DNA of 47,018 bases from Candidatus Latescibacterota bacterium (GTDB lineage: Bacteria > Latescibacterota > UBA2968 > UBA8231): positions 1 to 47,018 of the forward strand of contig JAJDTN010000177.1 in the NCBI GenBank assembly GCA_022827165.1. Direction: 5' to 3'. Made by a program: the position numbers and the translations under genes. This document shows, one piece after another, positions 32,533 through 40,603 of this stretch. The notes under the pieces are model-generated. The model made no database searches and was not told where the DNA came from. It saw only the letters and a program-made list of their open reading frames with translations. The number at the start of each line of letters is the position of its first letter. Within the stretch, counting starts at the first letter, position 1.

Positions 32533-34698
32533 TTAGAAGGCCAGGGAGAGGAGGCGGGTGGCCGTCCCGCGCCCCTCGTCGCTGTCCAGCCGGATCTGGG
32601 CAAGGTAGACGCCCGGCGGCGCCAGCACCCCGGCATCGTCGCGGCCGTCCCAGCGGTGGACGAAGTGACCGCTGGACACCGAGGCCTCCAGCCTCCGCAC
32701 CAAGCGGCCGTCCAGCGTCAGGATACGTACCTCCACGGGGCGGGCCTCGGTGAGGTTCCGCAGGTCGAAGGAGAGGATCGCCTCGTCGTTGATCCCGTCC
32801 CCGTTGGGCGTGAAGACGGCGGGCCGGATGTCGAGCCGCTGGATCAGGCCGCCGCCGGTGGGGGTGCGCACCGAGAGCCCGTCGCCGACGAAGCGGACCG
32901 TGGCGTTGCCGGGGGTCACGCTCTGCTTCAGGTCCGGCTCCCGGCTGTCGTAGACCCAGCCGCTGAACTCGGCCCCGAAGCGCAGGACGCGGGCCCTGAA
33001 CTCCACCTCGATGCGCTTCTCGCTGTCCCGCCCCGGGTCCTCCAGCCGGTCGAAGGACAGGAGGAGGCGGTCCTCCAGGATCTCGGGCGGAAACCGGTCC
33101 ATGACCTCTTCCCCGCCCACGCGCACCGAACTCACGGCGAGGGCGGGCCCGCCGGTGAGGATCTCGAGGCGGTCGAAGCCGCGGTTGCCGTCGCGGAGGA
33201 TGGGCTTGACCACGTAGGTGAAGGCATGAGGCTCGAAGCCGTCCACCTCGATGGGCCAGATCTCGCCGATGACCTGGGAGGCGGCGGGCGCCTCCGAGAA
33301 CAGCAGGGACAGGTCGTGGAGGACGGGGGTCCGGTCGCTGGCGGCCAGCAGCACGATCTCGAACTGGAGATAGCGGCTCGGACCGGGGGACAGCAGCGGC
33401 GTGCCGTCCGTCCAGGCGGCGGCGGGGTCCACGCCGCGCTCGCCCGCGGCGAAGTCGTAGGTGGAGGACCAGAAGCTCCAGTTGTCCACGTCCGTGACGC
33501 GCTTGACCTCGCCGGAGGTCATCTTCTGCTGAAAGCTGAGCCAGTCGATGGGCTGGTACCTCCCGCTGACGCCGCGGCGCAGGAAGATGTCGGGGCTGGG
33601 GGTGTTCCCGGTGCGGGTGCGCACCTCGATGGCGGTGTCGGGGGGGCGTTCCGACCTCCAGCGGATCTTGCTCCAGGAGACGGGCTGGCCGAAGTCCAGG
33701 ATCTGCGAGCGGTAGACGGAGCGGCGCACGTAGCCCTCGCCGTAGACCTCGATCTCCGCCATCTCCCAAGTCCGCTCCGGGATGTACGGGCGCACCGAGA
33801 CGAAGCGCTCGTGGCGCACGGGGAACCGGAGATCGATCACCGGCTCGAGGTTCTCCCGGGTCTGGATCAGGGCGTCGAAGTTGGGGTCGGTGGCGGCCGA
33901 GTCGACGTACCCGGTGGTCTCGGAGTAGCGCTTGAACTGCCCCTGGCCCGGGCGGGCCCCCATGCCCCCGCCGGGAAACTCCTTGATCGGGGCGTCGTTG
34001 TCGGTCACCGCGATCTCGAACCACTCGAGGTAGTTGTCGGCGAAGCTGGTCTCCCCGAACAGTTCCGGGTCCGGCTTCGGCTCCGCCATGGCGGCGATGG
34101 CGGCGGCATCGTCCAGGCGGCCCAGCCGCGGGTAGACGCGGACCCGGTTGATGGGGGTCTGCTTGCCCAGATTGAGGATCACCGCCGAGGCCTGGGCCCC
34201 CAGGTACACCCCGCCGCGGACCAGGGGCACCGCCAGGAGAGGGTTGTCCTCGAGCAGGATCAGGCGCGCGGTGGTGGGGTCCCCGTCGAGGGGCAGCAGC
34301 AGATCCCCGGTGGGAAAGCGGCTGGTGTTGTGGCCGTGGTAGACGTTGCCCCCGCGCGCGAAGAGGACGCTGTCCCGGGCGAGGTTCACCATGGGATCGA
34401 TCCACTCCGCCCGGAGCATGCCACCTTCCATGTCGGGCAGATCGGGGCCGCGGTAGTTGTATTCGAGGAGGAAGGTGCCACCTCCCTCCTCCTCGACGGA
34501 CCTGACCGGGTGCTCCCCAAGCACATTCCCGGCGGAGTCCACCGTCACATAGGCTCCCGCGGGGTCATCCTCCTCGGGGACGGCGAAGAGCTGCCAGTCG
34601 TTCGCTCCGGATCCCAGGTGGAATTCGGCACGCGCCCAGAGGGTGCCGGCCAGGGAGAGCAGCAGGGCGGTGGCGGTGAATCCGATGCGGTTGATCAT
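32533..34698 (-). CDS. Secreted FlgD-Ig-terminated surface protein A
   Basis: 721 aa, signal peptide 1-24 (cut after WARA). Residues about 105-325 look like a discoidin/F5-8-type ligand-binding sandwich (NLARDSVLFARGGN, INRVRVYPRLGR, YLEWFEIAVTDND, WEMAEIEVYGEGYV). A second sandwich begins at 335 with KIRWRSERPPDTAIEVRTR, an insertion, then DNWSFWS (405). Next comes a domain around GEIWPIEVDGFEPHAF (478), and the C-terminal FlgD-Ig domain from about 625 (FTPNGDGINDEAILSF; GVYLAQI) to the last residues SLAF. Proteins at 34715 and 40604 share this order. Likely exported and anchored at the cell surface, where it binds glycans. It lies 16 bp after the upstream gene. Confidence 0.75.
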   Translation of the reverse strand: MINRIGFTATALLLSLAGTLWARAEFHLGSGANDWQLFAVPEEDDPAGAYVTVDSAGNVLGEHPVRSVEEEGGGTFLLEYNYRGPDLPDMEGGMLRAEWIDPMVNLARDSVLFARGGNVYHGHNTSRFPTGDLLLPLDGDPTTARLILLEDNPLLAVPLVRGGVYLGAQASAVILNLGKQTPINRVRVYPRLGRLDDAAAIAAMAEPKPDPELFGETSFADNYLEWFEIAVTDNDAPIKEFPGGGMGARPGQGQFKRYSETTGYVDSAATDPNFDALIQTRENLEPVIDLRFPVRHERFVSVRPYIPERTWEMAEIEVYGEGYVRRSVYRSQILDFGQPVSWSKIRWRSERPPDTAIEVRTRTGNTPSPDIFLRRGVSGRYQPIDWLSFQQKMTSGEVKRVTDVDNWSFWSSTYDFAAGERGVDPAAAWTDGTPLLSPGPSRYLQFEIVLLAASDRTPVLHDLSLLFSEAPAASQVIGEIWPIEVDGFEPHAFTYVVKPILRDGNRGFDRLEILTGGPALAVSSVRVGGEEVMDRFPPEILEDRLLLSFDRLEDPGRDSEKRIEVEFRARVLRFGAEFSGWVYDSREPDLKQSVTPGNATVRFVGDGLSVRTPTGGGLIQRLDIRPAVFTPNGDGINDEAILSFDLRNLTEARPVEVRILTLDGRLVRRLEASVSSGHFVHRWDGRDDAGVLAPPGVYLAQIRLDSDEGRGTATRLLSLAF

Positions 34699-34714
34699 GG
34701 TTTGAGGCCCCTCG

Positions 34715-37700
34715 TCAGTAGGCCAGGGCGATCACGCGGGACCGCTTCCGCCTCCCGGCCTCCGAGTCCGCTAGGGCGCCCACCTGGCAGAGATAGAGAC
34801 CGGGGAGCGCCAGGGCGCCGCCGTCCTCGCGGCCGTCCCAGACGACGGTCTGCGGCCCTCCCAGCGCGTCGAGCTCGAGGCCGCGGACGAGCCGGCCGCC
34901 CAGGGAGTAGATGCGCACCTGCACTGGGCGGGCGGCGGCCACCGAGAGCAGGGAGAATCGGATCCGGGCCTCGTCGTTGATGCCGTCGCCGTTGGGCGTG
35001 AAAGGGTTGGGAGCGATGGCGAGATCGTCGACGATGCGGCCGATCTCGTCGGCGCGGATAGCCAGGGAGGTGGCTGGCCGCAGGCCGGTGACGTCCTCCC
35101 CGGCGGCCCTCTGCCAGGGGGAGTCCAGCCCGCTGTTGCGGACCGCCAGCTCCAGCAGGGTGCTGGGCAGGTACACGGTCGACGAGAGGCGCACCCGCAG
35201 CAGCCTTCCGGGACCGATCACCCGCCCGCGTTCGGCGGACCTCAGACGGGCGTACTGGCGATCGCTCAGCGAGTCTCCGAGCGATGAGTACACCGTCTGC
35301 TCCCCGAGGGTTGTGACGATCCTGTAGAAGCGTACCGGGCCCTTCTCCTCCTCGGGCAGCTCCTCCCAGGCGGCGGCGTCCACCTCCTCCTGCTCCTCTC
35401 CATCCAGCCGGAAGTAGCGGATGGCGCCCTGCTCGTCCTCGGGCAGCTCGTTGTAGCCGTTCTGCGTGAGCAGGCGCCCGTCGAGACCGGCGGGGACCTC
35501 GTCGCCGGGGGCGAGACGGCGGTAGAAGGTCCGGGGAAGCAGCTCCTCGGGGGCGCTCCGGACCGGCTCGGGCAGCCGCAGCCACAGGGAGTCGCGCCGG
35601 CTGAGCAACTGCAGGATCCGGCCCTCGGCGTCCTGGAGGCCGTCGGCGTGGGACCGGTCGAAGAGCATGGCGGGCTCGTTCCGGGACAGCTCCTCCTCGG
35701 TGCCCGCCGCCAGGTCGATCAGGCGCAGGTCGATGGGCGGGTCCCCCCGCAGGAGGAGCTCGTCGAAACCGGGGCTCTCCGGGCCGGAGGAGCGCTCGAG
35801 GAAGCCGGGCTGCAGGAAGACCTCGAAGGTGTCGAGCTGGCCGGCGGTGGCCAGCTCGGGCCAGACCTCGGCCCCCAGGCGCTGGGCCACGGGCGTCTTC
35901 AGATCGACGCTGATCCGCCGAATGGCGGGTACCGAGGCGCGGTCGTGATTGACCAGGCGCGCCTGGATCCTCATGAACCGGCGCAGCCCGGGGGAGGTGG
36001 CCGGATCGCCCGGGCGTTCGTACTTGCGGCTCCACGGACTCCACCCGGGACCGGCCACGTAGGAGGTGTCGACCGGGCCCTTCCGGGTGAAGGAGAGGCG
36101 CTTGTACTGGGACGCCGTCCTCTCGTTGCCGTCGGTGTCGAAGTAGCGGATGCGCTCCAGCAACTGGTCGCCGGTACGGGTGCGGATCTGCACCTCGGCC
36201 CCGGGGGGCTCGTCTGCCTCCCAGTGGACCGCGCCGAGGGTGACCTCTCCTGGCAGCTCGATGAGGTCCGACTCGAGGACCGTCTCCGCGGCAGGACCCT
36301 CGGCGAAGAGCCAGATCAGCCGGATCCGTGGCCAGTAGCGCGAGGTCAGCTCGCCAGTGTCGTCCGGCAGGGCAAAGGCGATCATCTCGAGGAAGCGCAC
36401 GCGGCGCGAGGGCTCCAGGGGATCCGCAAGGAGGCGATAGTGGCCGTTGTGAAGGTTCGTCTCCCGTTCGACGGAGGAGAACTGATCCCACTGGAGGTTG
36501 CCCTGGGCGTCGCGGGCCCCGATGGAGCTGCGCAGGCGGTAGCCCCTGGGCGGGTTGAAGCCGACGGTCCGGACCTCCTTCAGCCACACCGTGCCGCCGA
36601 TGTCGACGGTGATCGTGTTCTTGCCGGGCTCGGAAACGATGTAGGTGCTCACATGGTTGTGGCTCCCGTAGCTTCCGTCGAACATGAAACCCGGTTGGCC
36701 GGAGGTGGAGGTCTCCACCACGCTGCCGCCCCCGGAGAGGAACTCGATTCCCAGGTCGTCACCCCGGCCCCAGCCCTCGACCTCGGCCAGCCGCGGCAGC
36801 TCGCGGCGGTAGTGGACCCGTCCGCCGCGCCGGTCCTCCGGCAGGGAGAGCCAGGTCTCCTCGGAGACCGGCTCCTCGAAGTCGCCGTCCCTCAGAAAGT
36901 GGACGACGTCGCCGCGCTCCACCGCAGGCAGGGCCTGCCAATCCTCCTCTCCGACTTCCTCCGCCCGGCCGCCGCGGGTGTCGGTGACGACGATTCGGAT
37001 CAGCTCCACCAGCTTGCCGTCCCACTCCGGGCTGGGCTCGCCGACCCCCAGGTAGGTGCTCGACCCCTTGTAGCTGTCGTGGATGGGCAGGCGCCGGTCG
37101 GGGTCGGTCCAGGGGTCAGCGGGCAGGTATTCGCTGACTCGTTCGGCGTCGAAGACGAAGGTGCGCCGGTCGGTGTTCACCCCGTCGAAGGGGATGAAGA
37201 CATCCGTGTTGCGCGGCATGTCGTCGACATAAGAGCCCTGCGCCGGACCGACGAGGACGAGAAACCGGTAGAAGGGATCCCCCAACTCCTCCTCGACGAA
37301 GGAAAGGCGGAGCCTCTCGAGGGGCACCGGGCGTCCCAGGCCCACCTCGACCCACCAGTCCTCGGGCGGGTCGTCGAGGTCGGGCTCCCAGAACGTCGTC
37401 GGATCGCCGTCCACGAGGTAGTGCATCAGGTGCGGGTTGGACCCGGCGCGGCTCGCCCCGGGGCGGACCACGTGGTCGTAGACGAGGTTGTCGCTGAGGT
37501 CCCTGACCGGATCGCCCCGGAAGTCGCGCCGGACGGTACTGTCCACGTTGGCGATGCGGGGTGCGTCCCGGGTGAGGACCACCGGGCGGCCGAAGGACCG
37601 GTCGGACAGCAACTCGTAGACGGTGCGGAACTCCCGGGAGCGCACCGTGCCGTCCCGCTCCAGGCGGACCAGGTGGGTGGGCATGGTCCAGGCCTCCCAG

Positions 37701-37849
37701 TGCCGCGCCCGGTCGACGACGACCTGGCCGCCGCGAACGTCGTAGCCGTTCTGCGCGAGGAGGGGGCCGCTCCCGAGCAGGCCCCAGAGCAGGCCCCAGA
37801 GCGGGAGAAGGCCCCAAAGGGAGCCCGCGGCCCTCCGCCATGCGGTCAT
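34715..37849 (-). CDS. Secreted FlgD-Ig-terminated surface protein B, with LPxxxxG mini-repeats
   Basis: 1044 aa from ATG 37849 (shares a base with the upstream stop). Signal peptide about 1-32, mature end QNGYDVRGGQVVV. Two discoidin-like sandwiches (about 100-290 with YLVDGDPTTFWEPD, and 380-500 with MFDGSYGSHNHVSTYIV), then the VQIRTRTG...GWSPWS module (554-607), an EVWPELATAG domain (661) and the C-terminal FlgD-Ig domain (945-1044, FTPNGDGINDEARIRF, last residues ALAY). Degenerate mini-repeats of the form [TS]xxx[WY]xxLPxxxxGxVxxxR occur at 298-320, 328-349, 794-814 and 822-843, with weaker ones at 577 and 860. The repeats have no name I know. Long, acidic and modular, it is probably a large adhesin or substrate-binding surface protein. 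Part of the minus-strand surface operon. Confidence 0.75.
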   Translation of the reverse strand: MTAWRRAAGSLWGLLPLWGLLWGLLGSGPLLAQNGYDVRGGQVVVDRARHWEAWTMPTHLVRLERDGTVRSREFRTVYELLSDRSFGRPVVLTRDAPRIANVDSTVRRDFRGDPVRDLSDNLVYDHVVRPGASRAGSNPHLMHYLVDGDPTTFWEPDLDDPPEDWWVEVGLGRPVPLERLRLSFVEEELGDPFYRFLVLVGPAQGSYVDDMPRNTDVFIPFDGVNTDRRTFVFDAERVSEYLPADPWTDPDRRLPIHDSYKGSSTYLGVGEPSPEWDGKLVELIRIVVTDTRGGRAEEVGEEDWQALPAVERGDVVHFLRDGDFEEPVSEETWLSLPEDRRGGRVHYRRELPRLAEVEGWGRGDDLGIEFLSGGGSVVETSTSGQPGFMFDGSYGSHNHVSTYIVSEPGKNTITVDIGGTVWLKEVRTVGFNPPRGYRLRSSIGARDAQGNLQWDQFSSVERETNLHNGHYRLLADPLEPSRRVRFLEMIAFALPDDTGELTSRYWPRIRLIWLFAEGPAAETVLESDLIELPGEVTLGAVHWEADEPPGAEVQIRTRTGDQLLERIRYFDTDGNERTASQYKRLSFTRKGPVDTSYVAGPGWSPWSRKYERPGDPATSPGLRRFMRIQARLVNHDRASVPAIRRISVDLKTPVAQRLGAEVWPELATAGQLDTFEVFLQPGFLERSSGPESPGFDELLLRGDPPIDLRLIDLAAGTEEELSRNEPAMLFDRSHADGLQDAEGRILQLLSRRDSLWLRLPEPVRSAPEELLPRTFYRRLAPGDEVPAGLDGRLLTQNGYNELPEDEQGAIRYFRLDGEEQEEVDAAAWEELPEEEKGPVRFYRIVTTLGEQTVYSSLGDSLSDRQYARLRSAERGRVIGPGRLLRVRLSSTVYLPSTLLELAVRNSGLDSPWQRAAGEDVTGLRPATSLAIRADEIGRIVDDLAIAPNPFTPNGDGINDEARIRFSLLSVAAARPVQVRIYSLGGRLVRGLELDALGGPQTVVWDGREDGGALALPGLYLCQVGALADSEAGRRKRSRVIALAY

Positions 37850-40593
37850 CACGATCTCCCCAGTCCGGCGTACACGGTGATGAAGGACTGCACCCGGGTG
37901 AAGGCTTCCTCCTCGCGGGGGGTGGTGCGCTCTACCACGAAACCGGTGATGAACCACACCTGGTAGCCCTGGTAGGCCGAGGTGCTGGTCAGCTGCAGGC
38001 CCGTGGATACGCCGGTGAAGTCGCCGGCCCGGCCCTCCAGGTCGCGGGAGAGGAGGTACTCGATCCCGCCCTGAAGGGTGGTGGCGCGCAGCAGGGGAAC
38101 CACCACCAGTCCGGAGAGCAGCTGGGTCAGGGTGGTCCGCGGCGCGTCGCTGAAGAGATCGCGGCTCTGGCTGATGTACTCGCTCTTCCAGCGCGGCACC
38201 AGCTCCAGCGCCCCCAGGCGGTAGCTGTAGGCGGCCTTGTTGACGAGGCCGAGGAAGTGGTCGGACTCGCCGAGGCCGTGACGCAGCCGCTCCTCCTCCT
38301 CGAGCCGCTGCACGTAGCGCAGGTAGCTGAGTTTGCTCTGCAGGAAGAGGCCGCCCGCCTGGTGGTGGTGGCCGAGGAAGGACCGGTGGATCCAGGTGTC
38401 CCGGGCCAGCAGCGGGTCCTCCACCGGCGTCACCCGCCCGCCGTTGAGGGTGTTGTCGGGCGTCCACTGCAGCAGCGGATCGGGGATGTCGTCGCGGACC
38501 GACTCCAGGGTCTGGAAGAGCCGGAGCCGTCCCCAGCGCGCGGAGATCCGGTCGTATCCGATGACCGCGTAGTCGCTGTGGTTGCTCCGGGCCGATGCGA
38601 TCGACTCCTCGCGGAGGGTTCCGGCCTTGACCTCCAGGCCCGGGGCCGGGCGGATCCCGCCGAAGAGGTTGAACCCCCTGCGGTCGCGGCGGTAGGGGTA
38701 GTCGGGCTCGTCGTCGTTCTCGAAGCGGTCGACCCAGAAGTTGTGGTTCATGTCGACGCCGAGGAGAAACTCCGGCCGGTCCGAGGCGAAGCGCAGGAAG
38801 GGCTCCTCGTAGTCGGGGACGATGTTCGGGCGGATCCGGTTGTCGTTCTGGTTGTAGTCGGGGATGAAGTCATTGTTGAGGTCCCAGCCGGGGAAGACGC
38901 GGTAGTCGACGCCGCCTTCCCCCCTGGAGAAGGGACCGACCGCGCCCTGGGCCACGGTGTCGAAGCGGAACAGGTCGGGCAGCCGGTCCTGGTCGTCGTT
39001 GTCGTCCACCAGTTCCATCTTCAGGCGGTCGTCATCGTAGGACACGCTGCCGTCGGCGGAGGTGACGAAGGTCTGGGTGTTGTACAGCGGGTCGATGGAG
39101 TACGCCTCGCCATAGAAGAAGAAGGGGGCGGCCGTCCGGCCCAGGTTGAGCATCCACGCCGGCCGCGCCGCCTTGCCGGCGATGCCGGAGGAGACCTCGT
39201 GTTTCTCGGCGAGGGGGTTGGGGTACTTGCGGTAGCTCCACCCCAGGTCGTACTCGCCGTAGAGGTCGAGGCCCCACAGGTCGCTCACCTTCAGGGTGCT
39301 GCCCACGAGGTGGGTGGCGGTGGGCAGCCCGTACTGGAAGCGCACCACGCGCAGGTTGGAGCCGTCGCTGACGTTGCCCTCGGCCCGCTCCACCATGAGC
39401 AGCACGGGCGTGCCCTGGCGGCCGGTCTGGCGGTCGGAGGTCATCCAGATCTGGTAGTCGTTGGCCAGGGTCAGGTGGAACTCGACCTTGGCGATCTCGC
39501 TGCGGTCCGCCCGCGCCCGGCCGACGAAGGCGGGATCGGTGAAGTCCCAGGTGAGGCGGATCTCGTTGCTGCCGGCGGCGGTGAGGAAGCCCTCGCGGGG
39601 GGTCCCTCCCGAGACGACGGGTTCGAAGCGGATGTCCCTGCCGCTGTCGGTGCTGCCGTCGAGATAGGTGATGAGGATGTCGGAACCGGCCGGGAACCAG
39701 GCGGCGCCGCTGGCGGGATCCTCGGGGGAGTCGTCGCGCAGGACGATCTCGATGGAGGAGACCAGGTCGTTCTTCGATTCCTGCAGCGAGCCGGAGAGCA
39801 GGTTGTCCATGAGCCGGCTGTTGAGGCTGTTGGACTGGTGGGCGTTGGCCATGTGGACCCCCACCTCGACGAAGTCGCCCACCTGGGTCAGGAAGCGGCC
39901 GCCCATGATGGTGGTCACGTCGGTGCGGGGTCTGAGGTCCGACTGGCCGCCGATGCCGCCCTGCGAGTAGAGCAGGGTCGCCATGTACTTGTCGGTGGCG
40001 AAGTCGAGCTGCACGCCGCTGAACCGGGGTTTGGAGAACACCAGCGGCGTCAGGGTGGTGCGCAGGTCCCGGCCCGCGGTGAGGGCGAAGTGGTACTGGC
40101 CCTTGCTCTCGGAGGCGACGGCGACGTTGGAGAACCACTCCGCCATCCTCTGGGCCTCGAAGAAGACGTGCCCGCTCTCGAGCGGGGTCGTCTGGCTGGT
40201 GTTGTAGAGCAGCCACCCCCGGGTGAGCAGGTTGCCGTAGAGATCGTAGAACAAGTCGCCCTCGAGGGCGGTGTCCACGTAACGCTCGTACGGCTGGCGG
40301 GCGTAGGAGGTGGTCTCCCACTGCCAGAGCCCGGCCTGCGAGTAGAGCTCCTGCGGCACGTACCACTTGCGCACCACCGGATCGACGGCCTCCATCAGGA
40401 CCATGGGTCCGCGGGGCTCGAAGCCGCGCACCCCCGCCTGCGCCTGGCCGAGGCGGCCCCCGTAGTCGACCTGGCCCGGCGCCGCTTGCGGGACCAGGGC
40501 CCCGGTTGCCAGGAGCACGCAGACCAGGCGCGGAATCCCCGTCCAGCGCTTCCGCGTCGCCCGGCCGCCTCTCTGGCTCACAAGATTCCCCAT
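37849..40593 (-). CDS. Outer-membrane beta-barrel-like protein with calcium-type acidic loops, copy 1
   Basis: 914 aa. Signal peptide about 1-40 after a basic start (TRKRWTGIPRLVCVLLATGA). Closely paralogous to the protein at 44670-47018. Residues 60-270 carry long amphipathic strands (GWLLYNTSQTTP, FSKPRFSGVQLDFATDKY), a conserved soluble-looking domain around 280-400 (SIEIVLRDDSP, AAWFPAGSDILITY), and many alternating strands from 415 to the end (SYRKYPN, VNKAAYSYRL, RWKSEYISQSRDLF, ending in FITVYAGLGRS). Between 529 and 635 is an acidic stretch with three calcium-loop-like motifs: DDNDDQDRLPD, DLNNDFIPDYNQNDN and DMNHNFWVDRFENDDEPD. Probably an outer-membrane pore or anchoring platform; no family recognised. 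Neighbours upstream and downstream both encode FlgD-terminated surface proteins. Confidence 0.65.
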   Translation of the reverse strand: MGNLVSQRGGRATRKRWTGIPRLVCVLLATGALVPQAAPGQVDYGGRLGQAQAGVRGFEPRGPMVLMEAVDPVVRKWYVPQELYSQAGLWQWETTSYARQPYERYVDTALEGDLFYDLYGNLLTRGWLLYNTSQTTPLESGHVFFEAQRMAEWFSNVAVASESKGQYHFALTAGRDLRTTLTPLVFSKPRFSGVQLDFATDKYMATLLYSQGGIGGQSDLRPRTDVTTIMGGRFLTQVGDFVEVGVHMANAHQSNSLNSRLMDNLLSGSLQESKNDLVSSIEIVLRDDSPEDPASGAAWFPAGSDILITYLDGSTDSGRDIRFEPVVSGGTPREGFLTAAGSNEIRLTWDFTDPAFVGRARADRSEIAKVEFHLTLANDYQIWMTSDRQTGRQGTPVLLMVERAEGNVSDGSNLRVVRFQYGLPTATHLVGSTLKVSDLWGLDLYGEYDLGWSYRKYPNPLAEKHEVSSGIAGKAARPAWMLNLGRTAAPFFFYGEAYSIDPLYNTQTFVTSADGSVSYDDDRLKMELVDDNDDQDRLPDLFRFDTVAQGAVGPFSRGEGGVDYRVFPGWDLNNDFIPDYNQNDNRIRPNIVPDYEEPFLRFASDRPEFLLGVDMNHNFWVDRFENDDEPDYPYRRDRRGFNLFGGIRPAPGLEVKAGTLREESIASARSNHSDYAVIGYDRISARWGRLRLFQTLESVRDDIPDPLLQWTPDNTLNGGRVTPVEDPLLARDTWIHRSFLGHHHQAGGLFLQSKLSYLRYVQRLEEEERLRHGLGESDHFLGLVNKAAYSYRLGALELVPRWKSEYISQSRDLFSDAPRTTLTQLLSGLVVVPLLRATTLQGGIEYLLSRDLEGRAGDFTGVSTGLQLTSTSAYQGYQVWFITGFVVERTTPREEEAFTRVQSFITVYAGLGRS

Positions 40594-40603
40594 GGCCGGC
40601 CCG

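Noticed and set aside
37850..38467. N-terminal extension of surface protein B
   Set aside because: The extension is a shadow of the barrel gene; a proper signal peptide starts at the ATG 37849.
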